39,226 bases of DNA from JBBTXG01 sp038062375 (GCA_038062375.1 JBBTXG010000011.1:1-39226); one strand, 5' to 3'. Shown: positions 31,423-38,260, counted from the stretch's first letter. Translations and numbers: made by a program. Notes: generated by a model not told the origin, from the letters alone.

Positions 31423-31489
31423 TTGTTTTTTTCTTGAAGCAATAGTACATTGGACTTGGAACCATATATAAAAGAAAGGAGCAGAGAAG

Positions 31490-32135
31490 GTGGGTTTCGT
31501 TGGCGCTTCGGTTTTGGTGCTTGTAATCCTTGGGGGTATTGCGAGTTTAGATGTGGTAGGAAGCATTCTGTCCGGGAGCAGGGCTATTATTTCCGATCTT
31601 GGGCATGTAGGCATGGATTTGAGCGCGCAAGCTCTGGTATTTTTGGCAGTGTGGAATCCATTTCGGTGGAGCCGCGCAGCAGGAGCGAAGATCGCGCTGA
31701 TCAACGGGATCCTTCTCTTTGGCGCAGGATGTTATTTCTTGTTCGCGGGATTCAAGCGACTTCTCGAACCTCAAGAGGTCGAGTCCCTTTTGATGATCGC
31801 TTTTGCGACTGGCGGACTCGCAGGAAACATCTTGGTGGTCTGGCTTCGACGTCAGGGGAGGAAACAAAATATTGCTGTTGAAAGCGGTTATCTGCATGCC
31901 CTTTTTGATACGATCGGGTCTATTGGATTGGTGGGAGGGGGAGCGCTCATTGCGTTCACCAATCAGTTTTGGCTCGATGGAGTGCTGATGCTCGGGATTT
32001 CCTTGATGATCTTTTGGGGAGCAACTCGACTTCTCAACGACTCGTGGCATACCCTCCATTGTTCAACATATCTTTTTGGCGTAGGTGGGCCTACGGGCTG
32101 TCAAAGGGTTTACTGCTTAAGGTCATGGACAACGG
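31490..32135 (+). pseudogene. CDF-like cation efflux protein, 3' end lost in assembly gap (partial)
   Basis: A multi-helix membrane protein of the cation diffusion facilitator type. It has SILSGSRAIISDLGHVGMD, LINGILLFGAGCYFLFAGF, SLLMIAFATGGLAGNILVVW and YLHALFDTIGSIGLVGGGALI, with the Asp/His pairs expected in helices 2 and 5. The start is GTG at 31490 with AAAGGAG upstream. After about residue 190 (WHTLHCSTYLFG) the sequence no longer looks like the family: no C-terminal metal-binding domain with HDLHVW is seen before the N run. The last ~70 bases may be low-quality or a frameshift. The class pseudogene is used only to flag incompleteness; the gene may be intact in the cell. Confidence 0.65.
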
Positions 32136-32235
32136 NNNNNNNNNNNNNNNNNNNNNNNNNNNNNNNNNNNNNNNNNNNNNNNNNNNNNNNNNNNNNNNNN
32201 NNNNNNNNNNNNNNNNNNNNNNNNNNNNNNNNNNN
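32136..32235. other. Assembly gap, 100 N
   Basis: Exactly 100 undetermined bases, the conventional size for a scaffold join of unknown length. Any frame running across it is artificial. Confidence 0.98.
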
Positions 32236-32236
32236 T

Positions 32237-32494
32237 ATGTATGAAGTAGAGGCAGCAAAGACGGAGTTCGAGGGAGAGTCCATTCTGGCTTTTGAGATCT
32301 ATCAGAAGGTTGAGCCGGGATGGAAATGGGGGCGAGTAGAACCAGACCCTCCTTTGAGCCCATACTACCAGCTAGAGGTACAGAAGGGAGGAGTGGTTGT
32401 AAAAAATAGTTACAACTCAGCCAGGATCTATGGATTCGGGGGTGGAGGAGGACAGATTACACTTGAGGAAGGAACGAAGATAAGAGATAAATGA
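32237..32494 (+). CDS. Hypothetical protein, 5' end missing (85 codons visible)
   Basis: The frame is open from the gap to a TGA at 32494. The first visible Met (32237) directly follows the N run, so it may be internal. The visible part (MYEVEAAKTEFEGES...) has a central KVEPGWKWGRVEPDPPLSP and a Gly-rich GFGGGGGQI near the end; it looks like a small beta-rich soluble protein. I do not recognise it. Structured spacer DNA follows. The sequence style of the three small genes between the gap and hrcA differs from the long housekeeping genes nearby. Confidence 0.45.
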   Translation: MYEVEAAKTEFEGESILAFEIYQKVEPGWKWGRVEPDPPLSPYYQLEVQKGGVVVKNSYNSARIYGFGGGGGQITLEEGTKIRDK

Positions 32495-32508
32495 TAAGGC
32501 AATCTAAG

Positions 32509-32536
32509 GGCATCCATGCCAGCCAGGCATGCGATG
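32509..32536 (+). repeat. AGCCA-loop hairpin, copy 1
   Basis: ATGCC and GGCAT pair around the loop AGCCA, extended outside by GGCATC with GATGTC (one G-T wobble). A second hairpin with the same loop and a changed but still paired stem (CATACC/GGTATG) is at 33016-33032. Confidence 0.6.
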
Positions 32537-32540
32537 TCCT

Positions 32541-32643
32541 CCTATCAAAATTCAGGACTTCGACGAACTCAGTCTAAAGAAACAGGTGCATAGTTAAAAC
32601 ACGACCGCAAAATAACGATGTACCTTTCGTGAATTTTGATGGG
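32541..32643 (+). repeat. Structured inverted-repeat element, copy A
   Basis: The base stem is ATCAAAATTCA (32544-32554) with TGAATTTTGAT (32630-32640), 11 bp, or 14 bp including CCT/GGG. Inside, AGGTGCAT (32584-32591) pairs with ATGTACCT (32618-32625). The base-stem sequence is shared with the element at 33499-33588 and the interior differs. Confidence 0.6.
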
Positions 32644-32684
32644 GGAAAGCAAATTAAAAACTCAAACTCGCTCGGAGGAGTGGA

Positions 32685-33011
32685 ATGATAGAATGGATCA
32701 ACGAACGAGAGCTCGACAGGGATGACTACGTGTTAATCGAAGTAGACCCTGTTAAGCTAATCGAGAGAACTGTTCTTTCGGAAAATGGGCGACCATTGAT
32801 ATGGAGCCCCAAGAGGTTTCAGGAAATGCTCATACGGTTGTTGCTTGGTGGTGAGATAGATGCGCCCGTGGTAAGCCATTCCACGAACAAAATTTTCTTT
32901 GTGGATGGGCGCCACCGCACAGCTGCAGCCCTGGTCTTGGGTCTTTCGACTATTAAGGTTATGGCTCACAAAGAGGAAGCAGAAGCGATTCGCTTGCTGC
33001 TTCTTGAATGA
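32685..33011 (+). CDS. ParB/Srx-fold-like small protein, 108 aa
   Basis: A small protein resembling the N-terminal ParB/sulfiredoxin-like nuclease fold. The diagnostic part is FFVDGRHRTAAALVLGLSTIKVMA, the box that in ParB proteins forms the CTP/phosphate-binding region (GxxRxxA-type), preceded by a VDPVKLIERT strand. The rest of a chromosome-partition ParB (HTH, dimer domain) is missing, so it is more like the stand-alone ParB-domain proteins seen on mobile or accessory DNA. GGAGGAG 4-10 nt upstream is a strong ribosome site. Highly structured spacers flank the gene on both sides. The role is unknown; nucleotide binding is inference. Confidence 0.65.
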   Translation: MIEWINERELDRDDYVLIEVDPVKLIERTVLSENGRPLIWSPKRFQEMLIRLLLGGEIDAPVVSHSTNKIFFVDGRHRTAAALVLGLSTIKVMAHKEEAEAIRLLLLE

Positions 33012-33015
33012 AGGT

Positions 33016-33032
33016 ACATACCAGCCAGGTAT
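33016..33032 (+). repeat. AGCCA-loop hairpin, copy 2
   Basis: CATACC pairs with GGTATG around the loop AGCCA. Relative to the copy at 32509-32536, one G-C pair has become A-T, so pairing is preserved. It lies 5 nt after the ParB-like stop. Confidence 0.6.
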
Positions 33033-33081
33033 GCCCCTTTCCCGAGTCCATCACATGATAAGGCGGATTCAGGAAAGGGGA
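33031..33081 (+). repeat. 9-bp inverted repeat after the ParB-like gene
   Basis: CCCCTTTCC (near 33031-33039) and GGAAAGGGG (near 33073-33081) pair around a 33-nt interior that contains ATGATAAGGC, a string also present after the stop at 32494. No T run follows. Confidence 0.5.
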
Positions 33082-33114
33082 TTGAAGTGTATCAGCACCT
33101 TTCAACACAACCCT

Positions 33115-33205
33115 CCATAGCGGCGAAACGAACACGAGTTAGACACACTTGAAGAAATGGATGATAGGAGTGCAAAACAAGATTCGTGTTTGTCTCGCCG
33201 CTATA
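33115..33205 (+). repeat. Large inverted repeat before the 89-aa gene
   Basis: ATAGCGGCGA near the left end pairs with TCGCCGCTAT near the right end (10 bp), and inside AACACGA pairs with TCGTGTT. The right arm ends just before the GAAAGGAGGT ribosome site of the gene at 33223, so an RNA fold could affect its translation. Confidence 0.55.
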
Positions 33206-33222
33206 GAAAGGAGGTAAAGCAT

Positions 33223-33492
33223 ATGGCGGGGTTAGAACGCGTTATGCTGGAGGGAGTAGTTCGATCGGTCCTCGCAAGCAGCAAAGCTGATGAATTTATC
33301 GGAGACCCGATGACGGTCCAGCAGATTGTCGCTTCTCTAAAAAGTATGGGAATCGCTTGCGACCCTCAAGATCTATCTCCGATCCTTTCCAAGCTCGTAA
33401 GGGAAGGAGGCGTTGAGGTCATTGTAGACGGAGAAGGAAATGTTTCTTTTCTCAGTCTGCGGTTTCTCTCAGGGGAAAGGCGAATTGAATAG
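33223..33492 (+). CDS. Small winged-helix-like protein, 89 aa
   Basis: Not assigned to a named family. The segment DPMTVQQIVASLKSMGIACDPQDLSPILSKLVREGGVEVI, followed by a beta-hairpin VDGEGNVSFLSL, reads as a helix-turn-helix with a wing, so a DNA-binding winged helix is likely. The frame is open back to 33157, but AAAGGAGGT 6 nt upstream of the ATG at 33223 fixes this start. It lies between two structured repeats and 200 nt before hrcA, on the same strand but probably as a separate unit. The target is unknown. Confidence 0.55.
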   Translation: MAGLERVMLEGVVRSVLASSKADEFIGDPMTVQQIVASLKSMGIACDPQDLSPILSKLVREGGVEVIVDGEGNVSFLSLRFLSGERRIE

Positions 33493-33498
33493 TTCGCC

Positions 33499-33588
33499 AC
33501 CCATCAAAGTTCAGGAAGTAGCTACTACGAAATTATGCATATGCATAAAATCGTAGTACCAGGAAACTGTTTGTGAATTTTGATGGGT
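33499..33588 (+). repeat. Structured inverted-repeat element, copy C
   Basis: The base stem is ACCCATCAAAGTTCA (33499-33513) with TGAATTTTGATGGGT (33574-33588), 15 bp with one G-T wobble. An apical hairpin ACTACGA (33524-33530) with TCGTAGT (33551-33557) encloses the palindrome TTATGCATATGCATAA. The base-stem sequence is nearly identical to the element at 32541-32643. Confidence 0.7.
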
Positions 33589-33595
33589 AGAGTTC

Positions 33596-33624
33596 GTGGT
33601 TGCTTAGCCGGGCTAAGCAACCAC
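33596..33624. repeat. 29-bp palindrome upstream of hrcA
   Basis: GTGGTTGCTTAGCC (33596-33609) is the exact reverse complement of GGCTAAGCAACCAC (33611-33624), with a single central G. No T run follows on either strand, so it is not a standard terminator. It stands 19 nt before the CIRCE-like site. Confidence 0.75.
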
Positions 33625-33642
33625 TCAGAAAGGTGGGAGAAG

Positions 33643-33670
33643 TTAGCAATCAACAGTCCTTGACTGCTAA
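33643..33670. promoter_or_regulatory. CIRCE-like HrcA operator
   Basis: TTAGCAATC (33643-33651), 10 nt, GACTGCTAA (33662-33670). The consensus CIRCE is TTAGCACTC-N9-GAGTGCTAA; here the outer six bases of each arm are exact and the spacer is one base longer. It overlaps the -35 of the hrcA promoter, as an autoregulatory site should. Confidence 0.75.
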
Positions 33671-33687
33671 TTTTGGAGGAATATAAT
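33660..33687 (+). promoter_or_regulatory. hrcA promoter, leaderless
   Basis: TTGACT (33660-33665) and a perfect TATAAT (33682-33687) are 16 nt apart, with only six A between the -10 and the ATG at 33694. The GGAGG at 33675-33679 lies in the promoter spacer and would not be transcribed. Confidence 0.75.
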
Positions 33688-33693
33688 AAAAAA

Positions 33694-34422
33694 ATGCTTC
33701 TTTCCGATCGGCAGAAAGATATTCTTACCAAAACTGTTTCCGAGTACATTTATCGAGCGGCGCCGGTAAGTTCCCGGTTGCTTGAAGAACAATGCGATCT
33801 GCGAATTTCCTCCGCGACGATTCGAAATGAATTGCAGGTTCTGAAAGAGAAAGGATTCCTAACGCAGCCTCATTTCTCGGCAGGCTCCATTCCAACCGAC
33901 AGAGGATACCGTTTTTTCGTGGATGAAATTTCTAAACAAAATGGGGAGCTCCCGAGGAATGCGATGGAAGAAGAGCATAGGGGATTGCAAGAGATTCGAG
34001 ATTATGTGGGATTTTTACAGTTGCTTTCTCGAAACCTGGCTTCTTGTTCTTCAGACTTGGTGGTTGCATATCTGCCCCGGCAGAATATTGTTTGGAAAGA
34101 GGGATGGGAAATGGTTTTGAGAGAGCCGGAATTCGAGAGGAAAGAGTATACCCTTCACTTCACAAAGTTTATTTCTGATGTTGCAGCAAGGATCAGAAAT
34201 TTTAAGACAGAGAAGCTCATCCATATCTACATTGGGAAAGAAAACCCTTTTTCAGATATGAAAGAGTTTAGTATCATACTCGCAGAATATTCTTTTCTTC
34301 AAGAAAAGGGAGTGATTTCCATTACGGGGCCAAAGCGTATGGCCTATCAAACAAACATCAGACTTATAAAATCATTGGTTTACCCCCACGCCAAACGAAG
34401 ACAAGTCGCTGAAGGGAACTAA
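33694..34422 (+). CDS. hrcA: Heat-shock repressor HrcA, short form, 242 aa
   Basis: The repressor of class I heat-shock genes. The winged helix opens with LLSDRQKDILTKTVSEYIYRAAPVSS and has ISSATIRNELQVLKEKGFL. The family hallmark FSAGSIPTDRGYRFFVDEI follows, and the C-terminus keeps the ISITGPKRMAYQTNIRLIKSL block. At 242 residues it is about 100 shorter than typical HrcA (around 340), with a reduced central domain, a form common in reduced genomes. The upstream TTG at 33673 lies in the promoter and is rejected. The gene is preceded by its own CIRCE-like operator and followed by grpE, dnaK and dnaJ. Confidence 0.93.
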   Translation: MLLSDRQKDILTKTVSEYIYRAAPVSSRLLEEQCDLRISSATIRNELQVLKEKGFLTQPHFSAGSIPTDRGYRFFVDEISKQNGELPRNAMEEEHRGLQEIRDYVGFLQLLSRNLASCSSDLVVAYLPRQNIVWKEGWEMVLREPEFERKEYTLHFTKFISDVAARIRNFKTEKLIHIYIGKENPFSDMKEFSIILAEYSFLQEKGVISITGPKRMAYQTNIRLIKSLVYPHAKRRQVAEGN

Positions 34423-34464
34423 CAGACAAAAAGTCCTGGTTATGGTCTAGGGGTACATTGGAAC

Positions 34465-34989
34465 ATGGACGAACAGACGAATCAATCTTATCCGCAGGGA
34501 GAGGAACAAGGAGAACAGGGTGGTCCAGAAGAGGATTTGAAAAAGAAATTGGAGATATGTGAAAAAGAGAAAGCAGAGTATCTTTTAGGCTGGCAGCGCT
34601 CAAGAGCTGACCTTCTGAACTATAAAAAAGAAGAACTCGAGAGAATGAGAGAATTGATCGAGGCCGCTTGCGAAACCCTCCTTCTCAAAATATTGCCGAT
34701 TTTGGATAATTTGGAAATTGGAGAAAAAAATTTGCCAGAGGAGTTAAAACAGAACGAAAATGTGAAGGGACTTTTGCAGATGAAATCTCAACTTCAGAAT
34801 TTTTTGAAAAGCCAAAACGTTGAGGGCTTCGAATCGGTGGGAAAGAAGCATGATCCCTTTTTGCAGGAAGCCATTGAAGTCGTAGAAGGAACAGGTGTGG
34901 AGTCAGGAACTGTACTTGAAGAAACACAAAAAGGTTATAAAATTCAAGATAGGCTTTTGAGGCCGGCTAAAGTAAAAGTCGCAAAATAA
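34465..34989 (+). CDS. grpE: GrpE nucleotide exchange factor, 174 aa
   Basis: The DnaK nucleotide exchange factor. A charged, Gln/Glu-rich N-terminus leads to the long dimerising coiled coil (DLKKKLEICEKEKAEYLLGW) and the family core RADLLNYKKEELERM and ILPILDNLEIG. The beta domain near HDPFLQEAIEVVEG and GYKIQDRLLRPAKVKV ends the protein, as in all GrpE. The length is normal. It starts 42 nt after hrcA with only a weak GGGGT upstream. It is part of the hrcA-grpE-dnaK-dnaJ unit. Confidence 0.95.
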   Translation: MDEQTNQSYPQGEEQGEQGGPEEDLKKKLEICEKEKAEYLLGWQRSRADLLNYKKEELERMRELIEAACETLLLKILPILDNLEIGEKNLPEELKQNENVKGLLQMKSQLQNFLKSQNVEGFESVGKKHDPFLQEAIEVVEGTGVESGTVLEETQKGYKIQDRLLRPAKVKVAK

Positions 34990-35066
34990 CTGACGACTTC
35001 CAACGAACAACGAACGAAGGATCACCAAAGTCATCAGTCGTACGTTGTCAGTCGTAAGTCGGGTAT
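34988..35066. repeat. Repeat-rich spacer between grpE and dnaK
   Basis: Two direct copies of CAGTCGTAnGT occur near 35035-35062. An inverted partner of the type ACTGACGACTT lies at the left end, so the spacer can fold as an imperfect hairpin. No gene is present. Confidence 0.5.
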
Positions 35067-35071
35067 CAATC

Positions 35072-37018
35072 ATGGCTAAAATCTTAGGTATTGATTTGGG
35101 CACATCGATTTCAAAGATGGCCGCTATTATTGCTGGGGAGCCCAAGTGCTTGGAGGGGAGAGAAGGTTCCATTTTAATTCCTTCCGTGGTTACACTGACA
35201 AAAACAGGGGAGAGACTCGTGGGAGTTTTGGCAAAACGCCAAGCAATTACCAATCCGAAAAACACAATTCATTCGGTCAAGAGGTTTATCGGAAGAAGAT
35301 TCGCAGACCCTGAAGTGCAAAAGGAATTAAAGATTCTCCCGTACGAGACGCGAGAGAGATCAGATGGCCACCAAGAAAGCGGACCTCTCGGAGGGACGGG
35401 AGGAGTGGAGGTGAAAATGGGAGAGAAATGGCACACTCCCATTGAGATTTCTGCGATGATTTTGCAAAAGATCAAGTTAGATGCAGAAGAGAAATTGGGA
35501 GAGAAAATTGTCAACGCAGTCATTACGTGCCCCGCAAACTTTGATGACTCGCAAAGAAAAGCCACAAAGACCGCAGGAGAAATTGCGGGATTTAACGTGT
35601 TGAGGATTATCAACGAGCCCACTGCTGCCGCGCTCGCTTATGGCTTTGGAAAGAAACAGCAAGAGCAGGTTGTGGTGTATGATTTTGGAGGAGGAACATT
35701 CGATGTGACGGTATTAGATATTTCTCCTGATACGGTGGAGGTTTTAGCCACTGGCGGAGAAGCGCACTTGGGGGGGGACGATTTTGATCAGAGAATCATC
35801 AATTGGATTGCAGAGGAGTTTAAGAAAGAACAGGGGATTGATTTGTCAAAAGATCCTTTGGCTTTGCAAAGGTTAAAGGAAGCCGCGGAGAGAGCAAAGA
35901 TCGAATTGTCGAGCGCTCAAGAAACCGAGATCAATCTTCCTTTTATCACGTCTGATGCCGCAGGCCCCAAACACCTTGTGTACAAACTCTCACGAGCTCA
36001 ATTTGAGAATATGATGAGAGATCTGATTGAGAGATCTATCGAGAGAACAGGAAAGACGTTGCAAGAGGCAAAGCTTACCAAAGACGATATCGAGCAAGTT
36101 ATCTTGGTTGGAGGGATTACGTTGATTCCCGCAATACGCGATGCGGTACGAAATTTCTTCGGGAAGGAGCCCAATAAAACGATTAATCCAGAAGAAGTCG
36201 TAGCAATGGGCGCAGCGATTGAAGCTGAAATTCTTACGGCAAAAGAAGAGGGGAGAACTCCCGAAGGAGAGATCAAGAGCGTACTGCTCCTCGATGTGTT
36301 GCCGCTTTCCCTTGGGATTGAGACGCTCGGAGGAGTGAATACGGTGATGATTTCGAAGAATACGACCATTCCAACCTCGAAAACCCAAATCTTTTCAACT
36401 GCCGGCGATAGTCAAACTTCTGTAGAGGTCAATGTGTTGCAGGGAGAAAGATCTATTGCAACAGATAATCGATCGCTCGGACGATTTATTTTAGACGGAA
36501 TTCCTCCTGCGCCTCGGGGTCTTCCGCAGATTGAAGTCACTTTTGATATTGACGCGAACGGGATTTTAAGCGTGACTGCAAAAGATAAGGCGACAGGGAA
36601 AGCGCAATCGATTCGTATCGAAGGCTCCACGGGTCTTTCCAAGGAAGAGGTTGAGCGAATGAAAAAAGAGGCAGAGCTCCACGAAGAAGAAGATCGGAAG
36701 AAAAGAGAATTCGTTGAAGTTAGGAATAATGCAGATTCTCTTCTCTATACCGCAGAGAAAACCCTTCGAGATCTTGGAGATAAGATTTCCGAGGGAGTAA
36801 AGAAGGAGATTCAAGAGAAGATCGATGCTTTGAAAAAAGCAAAGGAAGGTGATAGCATAGAAGATATCCGTCGAGCGGTAGAGCACTTGTCTCAAACAGT
36901 TCAGAAAGTAGGAGCCGAGATGTATCGAGGCGGAGAGACGCAGCAGAATCCGGGGAAGGATGATAAAAACGACAAAGGACCCGAAGCGCAGGAAGGGGAG
37001 TATAAGGAAAAACAATAG
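35072..37018 (+). CDS. dnaK: Chaperone DnaK (Hsp70), 648 aa
   Basis: The Hsp70 ATPase chaperone. The nucleotide-binding domain has ILGIDLGTSISKMAAI (the phosphate loop normally reads DLGTTNSxxA), INEPTAAALAYGFG, VYDFGGGTFDVTVLDI and VILVGGITLIPAIRDAV. The substrate domain has LSLGIETLGGV, TTIPTSKTQIFSTAGD and FDIDANGILSVTAKDK. The C-terminal lid ends in a Gln/Lys/Glu-rich tail. A glycine-rich loop of about ten extra residues (near SDGHQESGPLGGTGG) lies where other DnaK have a shorter turn. The ATG at 35072 begins the canonical sequence; the earlier frame start at 35045 is in the repeat spacer. Co-operonic with grpE and dnaJ. Confidence 0.97.
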   Translation: MAKILGIDLGTSISKMAAIIAGEPKCLEGREGSILIPSVVTLTKTGERLVGVLAKRQAITNPKNTIHSVKRFIGRRFADPEVQKELKILPYETRERSDGHQESGPLGGTGGVEVKMGEKWHTPIEISAMILQKIKLDAEEKLGEKIVNAVITCPANFDDSQRKATKTAGEIAGFNVLRIINEPTAAALAYGFGKKQQEQVVVYDFGGGTFDVTVLDISPDTVEVLATGGEAHLGGDDFDQRIINWIAEEFKKEQGIDLSKDPLALQRLKEAAERAKIELSSAQETEINLPFITSDAAGPKHLVYKLSRAQFENMMRDLIERSIERTGKTLQEAKLTKDDIEQVILVGGITLIPAIRDAVRNFFGKEPNKTINPEEVVAMGAAIEAEILTAKEEGRTPEGEIKSVLLLDVLPLSLGIETLGGVNTVMISKNTTIPTSKTQIFSTAGDSQTSVEVNVLQGERSIATDNRSLGRFILDGIPPAPRGLPQIEVTFDIDANGILSVTAKDKATGKAQSIRIEGSTGLSKEEVERMKKEAELHEEEDRKKREFVEVRNNADSLLYTAEKTLRDLGDKISEGVKKEIQEKIDALKKAKEGDSIEDIRRAVEHLSQTVQKVGAEMYRGGETQQNPGKDDKNDKGPEAQEGEYKEKQ

Positions 37019-37026
37019 TACTTCGT

Positions 37027-38121
37027 ATGAAAGATTACTATCAGATTCTTGGGATTTCCAAGAGCGCGTCTCAAGAAGAGATCAAAAAAGCATATCGGAG
37101 GCTTGCTCACCGACATCATCCCGATAAGGGCGGGGACGAGAAACAGTTTAAAGAGATTAGCGAAGCTTACCAGGTACTTTCAGATCAAGACAAGCGAGCC
37201 CAATACGATAAGTTTGGGCGGGTGTTTGAAGGAGCAGGAGAGCCGGGCTTCGGAGGGTTTAGATGGGGATGGCACGCGCCGCCCTCTGACGTCGACTCCG
37301 ACGAAGAAGGATTTGGATTCGATTTCCAAGATATTGGCGACATCTTTGATGACTTTTTTGGAGGCACTGGGGCAAGACGCCAGGAAGTAAAACGGGGAAG
37401 GGATATCGAACTGGAAATCGAAATTCCTTTAGAAGCAGCCTTGAAAGGAACAGAAGAAAAGATTTCTCTTCTGAAATTTATTACTTGTTCCCGATGTCAA
37501 GGAGTTGGAGCCGAGCCCGGAACTCCAGTGAAAGAATGTTTTTCTTGTCGGGGGACTGGTCAGGTACAGCAGATTAAACGTACCATCTTTGGCTCTTTTA
37601 CGCGCATGGGAATGTGTCCTGAATGCGGAGGCGAAGGACTGAAGCCAGAAAAATTGTGTAATGTGTGCAAGGGAGAGGGAAGGATTAATGGCCAAGAGGA
37701 GATTCATGTATCCATTCCTCCTGGAATAGACACGAATCAAGTTTTGAAGATCGAAAGGAAGGGAGATGTAGGAAGGAGAAAAGGGAAGGGCGGCGATTTT
37801 TATGTAAGGGTTATCGTAAAGCCGCACAAACTCTTTCGTAGGAAAGGAGATGATGTGAGCATCAGCATTCCTATCCAATTTTCTCAAGCAGCATTGGGAG
37901 ATGAGGTGGAGGTGCCTACCCTTGAGGGGACTGCGATTTTACTGATCGTACCCCCAGGGAGTGAGTCTGGAAAAATAGTAAGAATTGCGGGAAAGGGGAT
38001 TCCGCACTTTGCGGGTCTAGGGAGAGGAAATATGTATGTGGAGTTGAAAATCCAAACTCCCAAAAAACTCACGAAAGAGCAGAAAGAATTGCTCGAAAAA
38101 TTGAGACAGCAGGGGATATAA
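37027..38121 (+). CDS. dnaJ: Chaperone DnaJ (Hsp40), 364 aa
   Basis: The DnaK co-chaperone. The N-terminal J domain has HPD at 31-33 within RHHPDKGGDEKQF, then a Gly/Phe and acidic linker (DEEGFGFDFQDIGDIFDDFFGG). The zinc-finger region carries four CxxCxGxG-type motifs (CSRCQGVG, CFSCRGTG, CPECGGEG, CNVCKGEG), and the C-terminal substrate domain ends with LTKEQKELLEKL. All domains of a type I DnaJ are present. It starts 8 nt after dnaK, with no clear ribosome site. Confidence 0.97.
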   Translation: MKDYYQILGISKSASQEEIKKAYRRLAHRHHPDKGGDEKQFKEISEAYQVLSDQDKRAQYDKFGRVFEGAGEPGFGGFRWGWHAPPSDVDSDEEGFGFDFQDIGDIFDDFFGGTGARRQEVKRGRDIELEIEIPLEAALKGTEEKISLLKFITCSRCQGVGAEPGTPVKECFSCRGTGQVQQIKRTIFGSFTRMGMCPECGGEGLKPEKLCNVCKGEGRINGQEEIHVSIPPGIDTNQVLKIERKGDVGRRKGKGGDFYVRVIVKPHKLFRRKGDDVSISIPIQFSQAALGDEVEVPTLEGTAILLIVPPGSESGKIVRIAGKGIPHFAGLGRGNMYVELKIQTPKKLTKEQKELLEKLRQQGI

Positions 38122-38135
38122 GTTTTAAATCTTCA

Positions 38136-38162
38136 GCGTAAGAAACCGTGGGTTTCTTACGC
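38136..38162. terminator. 12-bp perfect hairpin after dnaJ
   Basis: GCGTAAGAAACC (38136-38147) pairs with GGTTTCTTACGC (38151-38162) around GTG. It is positioned to end the heat-shock operon, but no T run follows directly, so termination may need other factors or the hairpin may protect the mRNA end. Confidence 0.55.
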
Positions 38163-38183
38163 GGAGGGCAGGGTAATTTGTTT

Positions 38184-38260
38184 GCCCCCGTAGCTCAACC
38201 CGGTAGAGCAGCTCCCTTTTAAGGAGTTGGTTCCGCGTTCGAATCGCGGCGGGGGCACCA
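38184..38260 (+). tRNA. tRNA-Lys (anticodon TTT)
   Basis: Acceptor GCCCCCG pairs with CGGGGGC, the discriminator is A and CCA is encoded. The D arm is GCTC/GAGC. The anticodon stem GCTCC/GGAGT holds the loop CTTTTAA, giving anticodon TTT. The T arm CGCG-TTCGAAT-CGCG is standard. All arms are intact; 77 nt including CCA. Confidence 0.95.

Noticed and set aside
31490..32494. A continuous frame running through the N gap joining the CDF-like protein with the small protein after it
   Set aside because: It exists only because N codons are read as X; the gap length is unknown and the two sides are unrelated.
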